This document shows positions 8,517-16,299 of a DNA stretch of 64,000 bases, piece by piece. The notes under the pieces were generated by a model. It made no database searches. It was not told where the DNA came from and saw only the letters and a program-made list of their open reading frames with translations. How positions within the stretch are numbered: the first letter of the stretch is position 1; each line of letters begins with the position of its first letter. The DNA comes from Bacteroidota bacterium (GTDB lineage Bacteria; Bacteroidota; Bacteroidia; 2-12-FULL-35-15): assembly GCA_025963775.1 (NCBI GenBank), contig JAOQAD010000040.1, positions 248,001 through 312,000 on the forward strand, read 5' to 3'. The position numbers were made by a program, and so were the translations under genes.

Positions 8517-9083
8517 TTACAATTTATCCAAAGGCTTACGATTGATCGTATTGATCGATTTATAATGTGAGGGCGTAATCCCCGTTATACTTTTAAACTG
8601 GTTTGTTAGATGAGCCGGGCTGCTGTAACCTAATCTGAAAGAGATCTCGTTAAGGCTGTATTGCCCGTAATCGATCAGCTCCTTCACTTTTTCGATCTTC
8701 AGCTGAATAAAATATTTCTCAATAGTTGTGCCCTCCACCTCTGAAAACAGGTTGCTTAAATAATGGTATTCGTAGCCCAGCTTTTCAGCAAGATAGCTGC
8801 TTAACTTCAGCTTCAGGTCAAACGAATCCGATTCAAGCAATTCAATAAGCAGGGTTTTTACCTTCATTGCAATTTTGGCCCTGTTATCATGGATGAGCTC
8901 AAACCCGAACTGTTCCAGGCGTTCCCTTACCAATGGAAGCTCTTCCTCCGTCATCTCACGTTCGAGGATCACCTCTCCCAGCTGAACATCGGTGAGGGGG
9001 ATATTAAAATCTTTAAAAAGCTGCGTGACCACTAATTTGCAGCGGGTACACACCATGCTTTTTATGAATACCGAGTGTGGCAT
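8517..9083 (-). CDS. AraC-family regulator with N-terminal HMA-like metal-sensing domain
   Basis: 188 residues. Residues 1-65 look like a heavy-metal-associated fold (FIKSMVCTRCKLVV, Cys12 and Cys15 as CxxC). Residues about 90-185 are an AraC-type double helix-turn-helix ending in FRLGYSSPAHLTNQFKSITGITPSHYK. This looks like a one-component copper or heavy-metal sensor in the cytoplasm that controls the operon in which it sits. The architecture occurs beside copper genes in Bacteroidota. No signal peptide. Activator or repressor function is not decided by sequence. Confidence 0.88.
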   Translation of the reverse strand: MPHSVFIKSMVCTRCKLVVTQLFKDFNIPLTDVQLGEVILEREMTEEELPLVRERLEQFGFELIHDNRAKIAMKVKTLLIELLESDSFDLKLKLSSYLAEKLGYEYHYLSNLFSEVEGTTIEKYFIQLKIEKVKELIDYGQYSLNEISFRLGYSSPAHLTNQFKSITGITPSHYKSINTINRKPLDKL

Positions 9084-9161
9084 CTAAGTAGTGTTTTAGG
9101 TAAATAAAATGAAGGATCAAGCCTCCTAAGGCCGATCATGATCGAACGCAGTTGTTCCGGA

Positions 9162-9563
9162 TCAGATAAGAAGAATGCGGTTTTTCAGGAAAAGCGGGAT
9201 TCCCGGTATGGGTGGCGAATGAGATGGACTGTAAGCAATGTAATTTGTCTTTACAGGAAGGTACAGGACACGAATGATCGTAATATTTACCGGGGCAATG
9301 CAGTTTTCACATACTTCCATCGCTGCCTGTATCTTTGAATCCGAAGGCGCAGCTTTGATCCATTCCGTTCCGGACTTGCAGCAACTCTTCTTGTGTGCTG
9401 CCGGCAGTTCTTTATGCCTGCACTTGCAACCCTTTGTTTCAGTTACAGGAATTCCCCAGGCAGTGTAAGCAATTTTACTCCCGCACGAATGTTTTCCCAA
9501 AACAATCCCTACTGAGGACAGGAAAAAGTAAAAGGTGAATAGTATGATAAAACTTTTTTTCAC
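9162..9563 (-). CDS. HYC_CC_PP-type small exported protein
   Basis: 133 residues from a GTG start (VKKSFIILF); the initiator gives an uncleaved or signal helix at 3-24. Visible landmarks are HSCG (in place of HYC), CKC and KSCC, a later CENC, and a proline-rich tail SHSPPIPG. These are the features of the HYC_CC_PP family of small Bacteroidota proteins, often beside copper genes. Nine cysteines and several histidines suggest metal binding in the periplasm. It is the first gene of the leftward copper operon, 78 bases ahead of the regulator. Confidence 0.72.
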   Translation of the reverse strand: MKKSFIILFTFYFFLSSVGIVLGKHSCGSKIAYTAWGIPVTETKGCKCRHKELPAAHKKSCCKSGTEWIKAAPSDSKIQAAMEVCENCIAPVNITIIRVLYLPVKTNYIAYSPSHSPPIPGIPLFLKNRILLI

Positions 9564-9567
9564 ATTG

Positions 9568-9600
9568 CAAAATTATTAAAGAATTAGCGTTAAAGCTAAT
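9568..9600 (-). promoter_or_regulatory. Candidate promoter and operator of the copper operon
   Basis: Reading leftward, TAATTTTG at 9575-9568 matches the Bacteroidota -7 consensus TAnnTTTG. Just upstream lies the perfect palindrome ATTAGC-GTTAAA-GCTAAT at 9583-9600, covering the place of the -33 box, for which no TTTG is seen. This fits a promoter that depends on a bound regulator, plausibly the HMA-AraC protein. The -7 box is only 5 bases from the GTG at 9563, so the leader would be nearly absent or the true start lies further in. Confidence 0.4.
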
Positions 9601-9773
9601 AATCACTTCACTAATAACCGGCATCATAAAATTATGTAAGCAGCATGCAAGCGCTTTGCACACTTATTTGTTTTCAATAAGCTAAAGCGGGCTTAATAAA
9701 ACAGGTATGCAGCATTCGCCGCTTTATGCTGCCGCTTATACAAATCTGGCTCATTATTTATAGTTCCATCAGT

Positions 9774-10550
9774 ATGAAGATAGCAAGTTATAATGTAAAT
9801 GGAATAAACGGAAGACTGCCTGTCCTGATCAACTGGCTGAATGAAAGCAAACCCGATGTAGTATGCCTGCAGGAGCTGAAAGCTCCGGATGAAAAATTTC
9901 CCCTGCAGGCTATAGAAGATGCCGGGTACAATGCAGTTTGGCACGGACAAAAAAGCTGGAATGGTGTGGCCATCCTTGCAAAAAAGAAATACGCTATTGA
10001 AGCTGTCCGCCGCGGACTGGCCGGAAACAAAGAGGATGAGCAAAGCAGGTTCATACAGGCACAAATACAGGGAATACTGATCGTATGTATTTATCTCCCC
10101 AACGGCAACCCGGCTCCCGGCCCAAAATTCGATTATAAGCTGGCCTGGTTCAAAAGGCTCATCACAAAAGCAGGAAGCCTGGTCAAATTGAATTCACCGG
10201 TGATCATCATCGGCGACTTCAACGTGATCCCGGCTGATATAGATGCGTACAAGCCGGAGCGCTGGGTGAACGATGCGGTCTTCTTCCCCGAATCGCGTGC
10301 TGCTTTTCAAAAGCTGCTGAAGCAGGGATGGATCGATTCGATCCGCAAATTATATCCCAACCAGAAAATATTTACCTACTGGGATTATTTCAGGAATGCC
10401 TTTAACCGGGATGCCGGCATCCGGATGGATCATATACTGATCAGTCCCGGAATGGAAAAGCGCCTTAAAAAGGGCGGTGTTGACAGGCATGTGAGAGGCT
10501 GGGAAAAAACAAGCGACCATGCGCCGGTGTGGATCGAAATTACAGATTAA
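9774..10550 (+). CDS. xth: Exodeoxyribonuclease III (AP endonuclease)
   Basis: 258 residues from ATG 9774, which begins the conserved MKIASYNVNGIN. The exonuclease III/AP endonuclease motifs are present in order: DVVCLQELKAPDEKFP (metal-binding Glu), WNGVAIL, GDFNVIP, RMDHIL and the C-terminal SDHAPVW (catalytic Asp-His). It cuts 5' of abasic sites and degrades 3' ends in base-excision repair. Its stop overlaps that of the convergent DUF72 gene by 4 bases, next to LigD, making a small DNA-repair neighbourhood. Confidence 0.95.
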   Translation: MKIASYNVNGINGRLPVLINWLNESKPDVVCLQELKAPDEKFPLQAIEDAGYNAVWHGQKSWNGVAILAKKKYAIEAVRRGLAGNKEDEQSRFIQAQIQGILIVCIYLPNGNPAPGPKFDYKLAWFKRLITKAGSLVKLNSPVIIIGDFNVIPADIDAYKPERWVNDAVFFPESRAAFQKLLKQGWIDSIRKLYPNQKIFTYWDYFRNAFNRDAGIRMDHILISPGMEKRLKKGGVDRHVRGWEKTSDHAPVWIEITD

Positions 10551-11323
10551 GAATTCATATAAATTTGCAAAGCCTGCAGATTTTTGAAAGCATCACCCAT
10601 TGTATTATTGAAATAAGCATAAACGGTTTTCCCTTCGCTCAGCCATTCCTTCACATACGTTGCGTACTCCGCTAAAAAAGAATCGGAGTAGCTGTCGCGG
10701 TAATTGCCCGTAGGCCCGTGAAAGCGGATGTACATAAAGTCCGTTGAATGCTCCAGCATTGGTGTTGCCGATCTGGGAATATCCTGGACCACCATTGCGG
10801 CGCCATAAGCGTTCAGCAAGTCATATACATGTTCATTGTACCAGGACTTGTTACGAAACTCAAGGGCAATCTTCCATTCGTTAGTCGGGTTATTCTGTTT
10901 TACACAGCGCAGCAACGCATCGAGCTGCATCATGTGCGCATTGCCAAGGCTTGGGGGAAACTGGATCAGGACGCAGCCTTTTTTTCTTCCTGCAGCGGCA
11001 ATGACCTTAAAATATTTTTCAATATCCTCTTCTTTAAAATCCAATGCTTTCACATGGGTAATTTCTTTCCAGAGCTTGAAGGTGAACCTGAAAGCATCCG
11101 GCACTGTTGCTGCCCAGCCTGCAATTGTTTTTTCAAGTGGCAGCTTGTAAAAAGTGCTGTTCACTTCAATGCTGTTAAAAAAAGTGGAATAATACGCCAG
11201 GCGGCTGGAGTTCTGGTGCGGCTCAGGGAACAGGTATTTCGGGACAGGCAGCTGCAGGCCGCTCAGTCCGCCATAAAAACTCGCCCGCAGATCTTTTTTA
11301 CTTTTTTTCAACGCCGGCTTCAT
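10547..11323 (-). CDS. DUF72 (YecE-like) protein
   Basis: 258 residues, the normal length for DUF72. It shows the TIM-barrel-like family pattern: LAYYSTFFNSIEVNSTFYKLP near the N-terminal third, then FRFTFKLWKEITH, QFPPSL, ALEFRNKSW and the C-terminal VYAYFNNTMGDA. The biochemical role of the family is unresolved. Its start overlaps the stop of ligD by 4 bases, so the two genes are almost certainly translationally coupled. DUF72 genes are often found next to repair genes, but that is context only. Confidence 0.9.
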   Translation of the reverse strand: MKPALKKSKKDLRASFYGGLSGLQLPVPKYLFPEPHQNSSRLAYYSTFFNSIEVNSTFYKLPLEKTIAGWAATVPDAFRFTFKLWKEITHVKALDFKEEDIEKYFKVIAAAGRKKGCVLIQFPPSLGNAHMMQLDALLRCVKQNNPTNEWKIALEFRNKSWYNEHVYDLLNAYGAAMVVQDIPRSATPMLEHSTDFMYIRFHGPTGNYRDSYSDSFLAEYATYVKEWLSEGKTVYAYFNNTMGDAFKNLQALQIYMNS

Positions 11324-13407
11324 TTAGTATTAAATGTTTTGATCGCTTTCTCCAGGTTAATTCCTTTACCCAACACAGGCTTGAAAATATCGCCAACACT
11401 CCTGATGCGCTCAACAGCATTCCGGATCGTAAAATCGCTCATCTTCAATCCTTTTTTCACTTCATCCCAGTGCAGCGGCATGGATACGGTGGCGCCGGGT
11501 TTCGGACGAACGGAGTACGGAGCTGACACAGTTGCCTGCGGCCTGTTCTGTAAAAAGTCGATGTACATTTTTCCCCTGCGGTTCTTCACGGCTCGCTCAA
11601 TGCTTGTGAATTTGGGCAGCCGCTCGTGGATCAGTGTTGCGATCAAACGCGCAAACTCTTTGGATTGCTCATAAGTATATTTTGCAGCCAGCGGCATGTA
11701 AATGTGGATCCCGGTGGAGCCGCTGGTTTTGGGATAGCCCTCAACTCCCATCTCTCCAAGGATCTCTTTACAAACAAGTGCCGCTTCAATTACCTGGTTG
11801 AACGTGTTCTTCGCCGGATCAAGATCAATGATACACCAGTCGGGATTATTTTCGGATTGCACGCGGCTATGCCATGGATTCATCTCGATCGACCCGATGG
11901 AAGCCATGTACAGCAGGCTGGCCTCGTCCGTGGCAACAAGGTATTCCTTATCCTCTCCATCCCCTTCACTATGATAATCATAGGTTTTCAGCCAGCCAGG
12001 GCCTTTTCCTTTAATGTTCTTGTAATAAAAGCTGAAGCCTGTGATGCCATCGGGATGCCTGAGCATGGACTGGGGACGGTCTTTTAAATACGGAAGAATA
12101 AACGGGGCCACCTGGTAATAATAGTTCAAAAGATCCCGTTTGGTGATCTTCTCCTTTGGCCAGTAATATTTATCAAGGTTGCTGAATTTAATTTCCTTTC
12201 CGTTGATCTTTTTTACCTGGCTCGCTTCCGTCGGATTTAAAAGAGTTTTTCTTTCTTTTTTGCCTGTAGGCTGAATGAGCTTTGCAGCAGACCTTTTCAC
12301 CGCTTTATTTTTCACTGCAACTTCCCTTACAACATCTTTCGCGTTCTTATCAATCCGCATTCCCCCGAAAGAAGGATGGCGCATCACTCCATCCGGTGTC
12401 ATTTCTGCAAAGCTTACTTCACATACCAGCACCGGCTTTATCCAGGTAGCAGTGGCATGCGGAGGGTCGGGCCGGAAACGTGAAGGTTTATTGACATCCG
12501 GAACCTCAGTAAAAGGACACTTTTTGATGATCAAAGGCTTGAACTGTTTGAGCATCTCTTTTTGCGCCGCATTGTTAAAGCCTGTGCCTATTTTGCCGGT
12601 ATACACCAACTCCTCACCATCGAACACGCCCACAAGCAGTGAGCTGAAAGGCTTGCTTGAATCATCATTGCGTGTATATCCGCCGATCACCATCTCCTGC
12701 CGCTTGTTCGCTTTTATTTTCAGCCAGTTTTTGGTTCGCTCGCCGGAAATATATATGCTGTCTGCCTTTTTTGCAATGATGCCTTCCAATCCCATTTGCC
12801 TGGCGGTTTTAAAAAAATCTTCTGCCGGCTCTTTAAAATCCTTACTTAGCCGTATGATGCTGTTTTCCGGGATGATTGACCGGAGGATCTCCCTTCTTTC
12901 CGTTAGCGGCAGCACTTTCAAATCCCTGTTATTATACCACAGGATATCAAAAACGTAGAATATCAATTCACCATCCGCTTCGCTTCTCCAGTTCTGCAGA
13001 TTGCCAAAGTTCGACATGCCGCTGTCTTCAGCAACAATAATTTCCCCGTCAAGGATCGCATCAATGCCCCAGTCTTCAACCGCCTTTTTTACAGGGTAAA
13101 ATTTATCGTTAAAGAATTTGTCGTTCCGCGATTTCAGCTCTGCCTTCCCCTCTTTCGCAAATGCCAGCGCCCGGTAACCATCCCACTTCACTTCATAGAT
13201 CCAGCCCTCTTCATTCACCGGCTTGTCTACCAGGGTAGCCAGCATCGGCTTTAATTTACGCGGCATCGCTTGTGCCGGAGCTTTTTTAAGAAGAGCATCC
13301 GGGGAAGAAGCTTTTCCTGCAGGAGCCTTGCTTTTTTTCGGTTTTTTTGAGCGCGCCTTAGCAGGTGAAACACGTTTACCTGCCGCTTTAGTTGTTGAGC
13401 CAGCCAT
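11320..13407 (-). CDS. ligD: ATP-dependent DNA ligase LigD (ligase plus polymerase, no phosphoesterase)
   Basis: 695 residues. Residues 1-48 are a Lys/Ala-rich disordered tail. The ligase domain (about 50-370) has the nucleotidyl-lysine motif YEVKWDGYR (Lys74), DGEIIV, GLEGIIAKK and WLKIK. After a basic linker the LigD-type primase/polymerase domain (about 405-690) carries the metal-binding DLDP near 545, SGSTGIHIY and the basic AVKNRRGKMYIDF. The N-terminal 3'-phosphoesterase domain of many LigD proteins is absent. The protein family seals double-strand breaks in non-homologous end joining with Ku. No ku gene is in the window. It is coupled to DUF72. Confidence 0.94.
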   Translation of the reverse strand: MAGSTTKAAGKRVSPAKARSKKPKKSKAPAGKASSPDALLKKAPAQAMPRKLKPMLATLVDKPVNEEGWIYEVKWDGYRALAFAKEGKAELKSRNDKFFNDKFYPVKKAVEDWGIDAILDGEIIVAEDSGMSNFGNLQNWRSEADGELIFYVFDILWYNNRDLKVLPLTERREILRSIIPENSIIRLSKDFKEPAEDFFKTARQMGLEGIIAKKADSIYISGERTKNWLKIKANKRQEMVIGGYTRNDDSSKPFSSLLVGVFDGEELVYTGKIGTGFNNAAQKEMLKQFKPLIIKKCPFTEVPDVNKPSRFRPDPPHATATWIKPVLVCEVSFAEMTPDGVMRHPSFGGMRIDKNAKDVVREVAVKNKAVKRSAAKLIQPTGKKERKTLLNPTEASQVKKINGKEIKFSNLDKYYWPKEKITKRDLLNYYYQVAPFILPYLKDRPQSMLRHPDGITGFSFYYKNIKGKGPGWLKTYDYHSEGDGEDKEYLVATDEASLLYMASIGSIEMNPWHSRVQSENNPDWCIIDLDPAKNTFNQVIEAALVCKEILGEMGVEGYPKTSGSTGIHIYMPLAAKYTYEQSKEFARLIATLIHERLPKFTSIERAVKNRRGKMYIDFLQNRPQATVSAPYSVRPKPGATVSMPLHWDEVKKGLKMSDFTIRNAVERIRSVGDIFKPVLGKGINLEKAIKTFNTK

Positions 13408-13560
13408 ACGTTTTTTACATAATTTTCTGAAAGAATACTTAAAAATTATGTGCCTGCTCCAAATGATTTTAAATACCTCTAATAAAGATGCAGCAACCAG
13501 GGCGAAGGAGAAACGAGTGAGAAGAAGGCAGGACAGGCTTTTCGTGAATGTGCATAAATA

Positions 13561-13590
13561 AAAAAGGAGTTCTTTTCAGAACTCCTTTTT
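13561..13590 (-). terminator. Intrinsic terminator 3' of tRNA-Leu(UAG)
   Basis: A symmetric hairpin: AAAAAGGAGTTC, a TTTTCA loop, GAACTCCTTTTT. It begins 2 bases beyond the 3' end of the leftward tRNA and has a run of T in that direction. Confidence 0.85.
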
Positions 13591-13591
13591 G

Positions 13592-13673
13592 TGCGGATGA
13601 AGGGACTCGAACCCCCACGCCTCACGGCACCAGATCCTAAGTCTGGCGCGGCTGCCAATTACGCCACATCCGC
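13592..13673 (-). tRNA. tRNA-Leu (anticodon TAG)
   Basis: An 82-base cloverleaf on the minus strand. Acceptor GCGGATG pairs with CATCCGC, the D-arm contains GGCGTAATTGGCAG, the anticodon stem CCAGA/TCTGG encloses loop CTTAGGA (anticodon TAG), an extended variable arm follows and the T-loop is TTCGAGT. No encoded CCA. It is a second leucine tRNA in the window, differing from the one at 1071. Confidence 0.93.
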
Positions 13674-13818
13674 AAAATATCCCGTTTTTTTATCAACGGG
13701 CGACAAAGATAGGATTTTTATTACAATACCAGTCCGAAATTCATGCTTTTTTGATTTCCTTCAAACCTTGCTACGATCTGTAGAATGTAGATAAAATCCC
13801 CAAATCGTTGATAACATC

Positions 13819-13851
13819 TTGTAGAGCGGCATGAATAATCTTTTACTTTTG
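13819..13851 (+). promoter_or_regulatory. Bacteroidota-type promoter of the flavin reductase gene
   Basis: TACTTTTG at 13844-13851 fits the -7 consensus TAnnTTTG, with TTG at 13819-13821 about 22 bases upstream as a possible -33 element. A transcript would start about 10 bases before the ATG at 13869. Confidence 0.5.
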
Positions 13852-13868
13852 TGAGAGAATTGAAAAAT

Positions 13869-14747
13869 ATGCTTACAATCGATCCGAAAGAGGTTAAATC
13901 ACCCGTTTTACACGGGTATTTGCTGGGTGCCGTTGCACCACGCCCGATCGCTTTTGCAAGCACCATTGACAAGGATGGAAACCCAAACCTGGCACCGTTC
14001 AGCTTTTTCAATGTATTCAGTTCCAATCCGCCCATCGCCATTTTTTCACCGGCGCGCAGCGGCAGGACAGGCGCCACCAAGCACACGTTCGACAACATCA
14101 AAGAAGTGCCTGAAGTGGTGATCAACATGGTGAATTACAGCATGGTGAACCAGGTAAGCCTCGCCAGCACCGAATACCCGAAAGGCGTGAATGAGTTCGG
14201 CAAAGCAGGCTTAACACCCATTGCTTCCGAAAAGATCAGGCCTTTCCGCGTGAAAGAATCGCCTGCACAGCTGGAATGCATCGTGCGCGAAGTGATCGAG
14301 CTGGGAACCGGCGGAGGCGCAGGAAACCTCGTCATCTGCGAAGTGGTATTGATGCACGTCAGCGAAGATGTGCTCGATGAGCACAGGCAGATCGACCCGA
14401 ATAAAATTGACCTCGTGGCACGCCTTGGAGCCAACTGGTACAGCCGCACGAATGGCAGCGCCCTCTTCGAAGTGGCAAAGCCCTTACTGAACCTCGGCAT
14501 CGGCGTGGACCAGATCCCGGCCCCGATCAGGAACTCAAACGTACTGACGGGCAATAACCTCGGGCAACTGGGCAATATTGAAAAACTTCCTTCGAAAGAA
14601 GAAATAGTACTTTATAAAAATTCAGCAGCATACAGGGAAGCAACAGAAAAGTACGGCAAGGGCTCCAATGAACCGCACCGCGTGGCCAAAGGCCTGCTGG
14701 ACGATAACAAGCCCGAAGATGCATGGAAAGTGCTGCTCTCGGAATAA
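13869..14747 (+). CDS. Flavin reductase family protein
   Basis: 292 residues from ATG 13869; an in-frame GTG 18 bases earlier falls on the promoter box and is less likely. The N-terminal two thirds is a flavin reductase-like FMN-binding split barrel: APRPIAFAST, NLAPFSFFNVFSSNPP, TFDNIKEVPEVVINMV and a later VVLMHVSEDV. The C-terminal 80 residues (from about NVLTGNNLGQL) are an extension common in the Bacteroidota members. It likely reduces or binds FMN in the cytoplasm; the partner oxygenase or substrate is unknown. The DUF3127 gene follows 40 bases later. Confidence 0.88.
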   Translation: MLTIDPKEVKSPVLHGYLLGAVAPRPIAFASTIDKDGNPNLAPFSFFNVFSSNPPIAIFSPARSGRTGATKHTFDNIKEVPEVVINMVNYSMVNQVSLASTEYPKGVNEFGKAGLTPIASEKIRPFRVKESPAQLECIVREVIELGTGGGAGNLVICEVVLMHVSEDVLDEHRQIDPNKIDLVARLGANWYSRTNGSALFEVAKPLLNLGIGVDQIPAPIRNSNVLTGNNLGQLGNIEKLPSKEEIVLYKNSAAYREATEKYGKGSNEPHRVAKGLLDDNKPEDAWKVLLSE

Positions 14748-14787
14748 GCATCATACAAAATCAGTAAACAACTAAAAACAAAATAAA

Positions 14788-15153
14788 ATGGACATCACAG
14801 GAATCTTAAAATTAAAAACAGAAGCACAACAGGTATCTGATAAATTCAGAAAAAGGGAATTTGTACTGACAGACAATTCATCCCAATATCCACAGCACAT
14901 CTCTTTCCAGCTTACACAGGACAAATGCGGCCTGATCGACCAATACAATGTCGGCGATGAGATCAAAGTGCATTTCAACCTGCGCGGGCGTGAGTGGACT
15001 TCCCCAAAAGGAGAGATCAAATATTTCAACACCCTTGAAGCATGGAGAATTGAAGGCGGAAACGCAGCTTCTAAAAATACATCCTCCGCTTCCATGAATG
15101 ATGTAGCAGCTACATTCACTGCTGCTTCCCAGGAAGATGACCTGCCATTCTAA
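14788..15153 (+). CDS. DUF3127 protein, OB-fold-like
   Basis: 121 residues. It matches DUF3127, a Bacteroidota family with a single-strand-binding-protein-like OB fold: MDITGILKLKTEAQQVSDKF, a FVLTD strand, QLTQDKC, VHFNLRGREW and YFNTLEAWRIE. The tail is Ser/Ala-rich and ends in the acidic DDLPF, like the acidic tip of SSB. The strands suggest binding of nucleic acid, but activity is untested. A strong hairpin terminator follows 16 bases after the stop. Confidence 0.88.
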   Translation: MDITGILKLKTEAQQVSDKFRKREFVLTDNSSQYPQHISFQLTQDKCGLIDQYNVGDEIKVHFNLRGREWTSPKGEIKYFNTLEAWRIEGGNAASKNTSSASMNDVAATFTAASQEDDLPF

Positions 15154-15169
15154 ACGAGGTAATAAAAAC

Positions 15170-15213
15170 AAAAATGACGCGTTTTGCACTATGCAGAATG
15201 CGTCATTTTTTAT
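15170..15213 (+). terminator. Intrinsic terminator overlapping the next gene's start
   Basis: Perfect 11-bp arms AAAAATGACGC (15170-15180) and GCGTCATTTTT (15200-15210) enclose an inner TGCA-cta-TGCA stem and are followed by more T. It suits termination after DUF3127. The start codon at 15191 of the next gene lies inside the hairpin. Confidence 0.75.
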
Positions 15214-15739
15214 TTGCCTGTTCCTTTTCAGCATCTCTTCTGCGCTTTCACAGGAGAACAAAACAGTTCCCGATTCCATCCGCCTGGAGATCGTTTCCTC
15301 CAACCTCAGCGAAGACATGAGCACGCTCTCTTCCAATGATGATGAGCTTCTCCTGCTGATCTATGACTACACCGATTCCACCGTCACCGGGTCGCCTGCT
15401 TTTACAGGCTATTTCACGCTTCATAAAAAAGATCAGAAAGTAATTCTTCCTGCAGATCCGCTTGGTAATTTTATTCAGCATGATCTGCTGCTTTTTCTTA
15501 TCGAGATCGACTCGGACAAAAAACCGGGGGACATCGAAGCATCCGTAACCCATCATTACAAAGAGCTGATCGCAGCCTACAAGTTGCGCGATTATCTTGC
15601 CATTGAAAAAGTGATCGGCGATGAGGATGTGCTCGGGATAAAAGTTCTTCCCGCTTTTAAACCGGGTAAGGATAACGAAATTATATTTAGCGATATTTAC
15701 AAAATGGACCGCTTTTCCTATTCACTCATTTTCAGATAA
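15191..15739 (+). CDS. Hypothetical exported protein
   Basis: 182 residues from ATG 15191, which opens a signal peptide (FFICLFLFSISSALSQ). An upstream ATG at 15137 overlapping DUF3127 would put 18 polar residues before it and is less likely. The mature part is beta-rich, with acidic stretches (LSSNDDELLLLIYDYTDS) and no domain I recognise. The first codons are transcribed through a hairpin terminator, so expression probably depends on readthrough or a promoter within DUF3127. It lies 5 bases ahead of a GNAT gene and may be co-expressed with it. Confidence 0.65.
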   Translation: MQNASFFICLFLFSISSALSQENKTVPDSIRLEIVSSNLSEDMSTLSSNDDELLLLIYDYTDSTVTGSPAFTGYFTLHKKDQKVILPADPLGNFIQHDLLLFLIEIDSDKKPGDIEASVTHHYKELIAAYKLRDYLAIEKVIGDEDVLGIKVLPAFKPGKDNEIIFSDIYKMDRFSYSLIFR

Positions 15740-15744
15740 ACACG

Positions 15745-16299
15745 ATGCTTCAACTGCAGTTTCAACCCTTTCCCACGCTCACAACTTCAAGGCTCATCCT
15801 TCGCGAAGTCACATTTGATGATACAGAAGCAGTGTTCGATTTTCGCTCCAATGCAGAAGCCATGCGCTACATCGGCAAGCCGAAAGCTACTTCACTCGAA
15901 GATTCCCGTGAGCTGATCCAGCGCTTCATCGATGGCATCGCTGCAAACGATGGGATCACCTGGGGCATCACGCTCAAAGGTACTGATGCACTCATCGGCA
16001 CGATCGGTTTCTGGAGAATTCAAAAGGAACATTACCGTGCGGAGATCGGTTACATGCTGCATCCTGCCCACTGGAACAAAGGGATCATCACCGAAGCCAT
16101 AAAAGCCACAGCGGATCATGGATTCCGGCAATTGGGATTTCACAGCATTGAAGCACATCTCACACCGGAGAACATTGGCTCATCGCGTGTACTTGAAAAA
16201 TCAGGGTTTACAAAAGAGGCGCACCTCAGGGAAAGTTATTTTTATGATGGCGTATTTTCCGACACTGCCATCTATTCGAAATTAAACCCGGGAGCTTAG
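15745..16299 (+). CDS. GNAT acetyltransferase, RimJ/RimL type
   Basis: 184 residues. It shows the RimJ/RimL-like GNAT pattern: LTTSRLILREV at the N-terminus, then ITWGITLKGTDALIGTIGFW, the acetyl-CoA loop region AEIGYMLHPAHWNKGIITEA, SIEAHLTPENIGSSRVLEKSGF and ESYFYDGVFSDTAIYS at the end. The family acetylates the alpha-amine of ribosomal proteins or small amines using acetyl-CoA. Its substrate here is unknown. Its stop overlaps the stop of the convergent ABC permease by 4 bases. Confidence 0.92.
   Translation: MLQLQFQPFPTLTTSRLILREVTFDDTEAVFDFRSNAEAMRYIGKPKATSLEDSRELIQRFIDGIAANDGITWGITLKGTDALIGTIGFWRIQKEHYRAEIGYMLHPAHWNKGIITEAIKATADHGFRQLGFHSIEAHLTPENIGSSRVLEKSGFTKEAHLRESYFYDGVFSDTAIYSKLNPGA

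Noticed and set aside
10748-11674. 308-codon open frame on the plus strand opposite DUF72 and ligD
   Set aside because: It lies wholly antisense to two well-supported genes and shows no recognisable domain.
12275-12958. 227-codon frame opposite ligD
   Set aside because: Antisense shadow of the conserved ligase domain.
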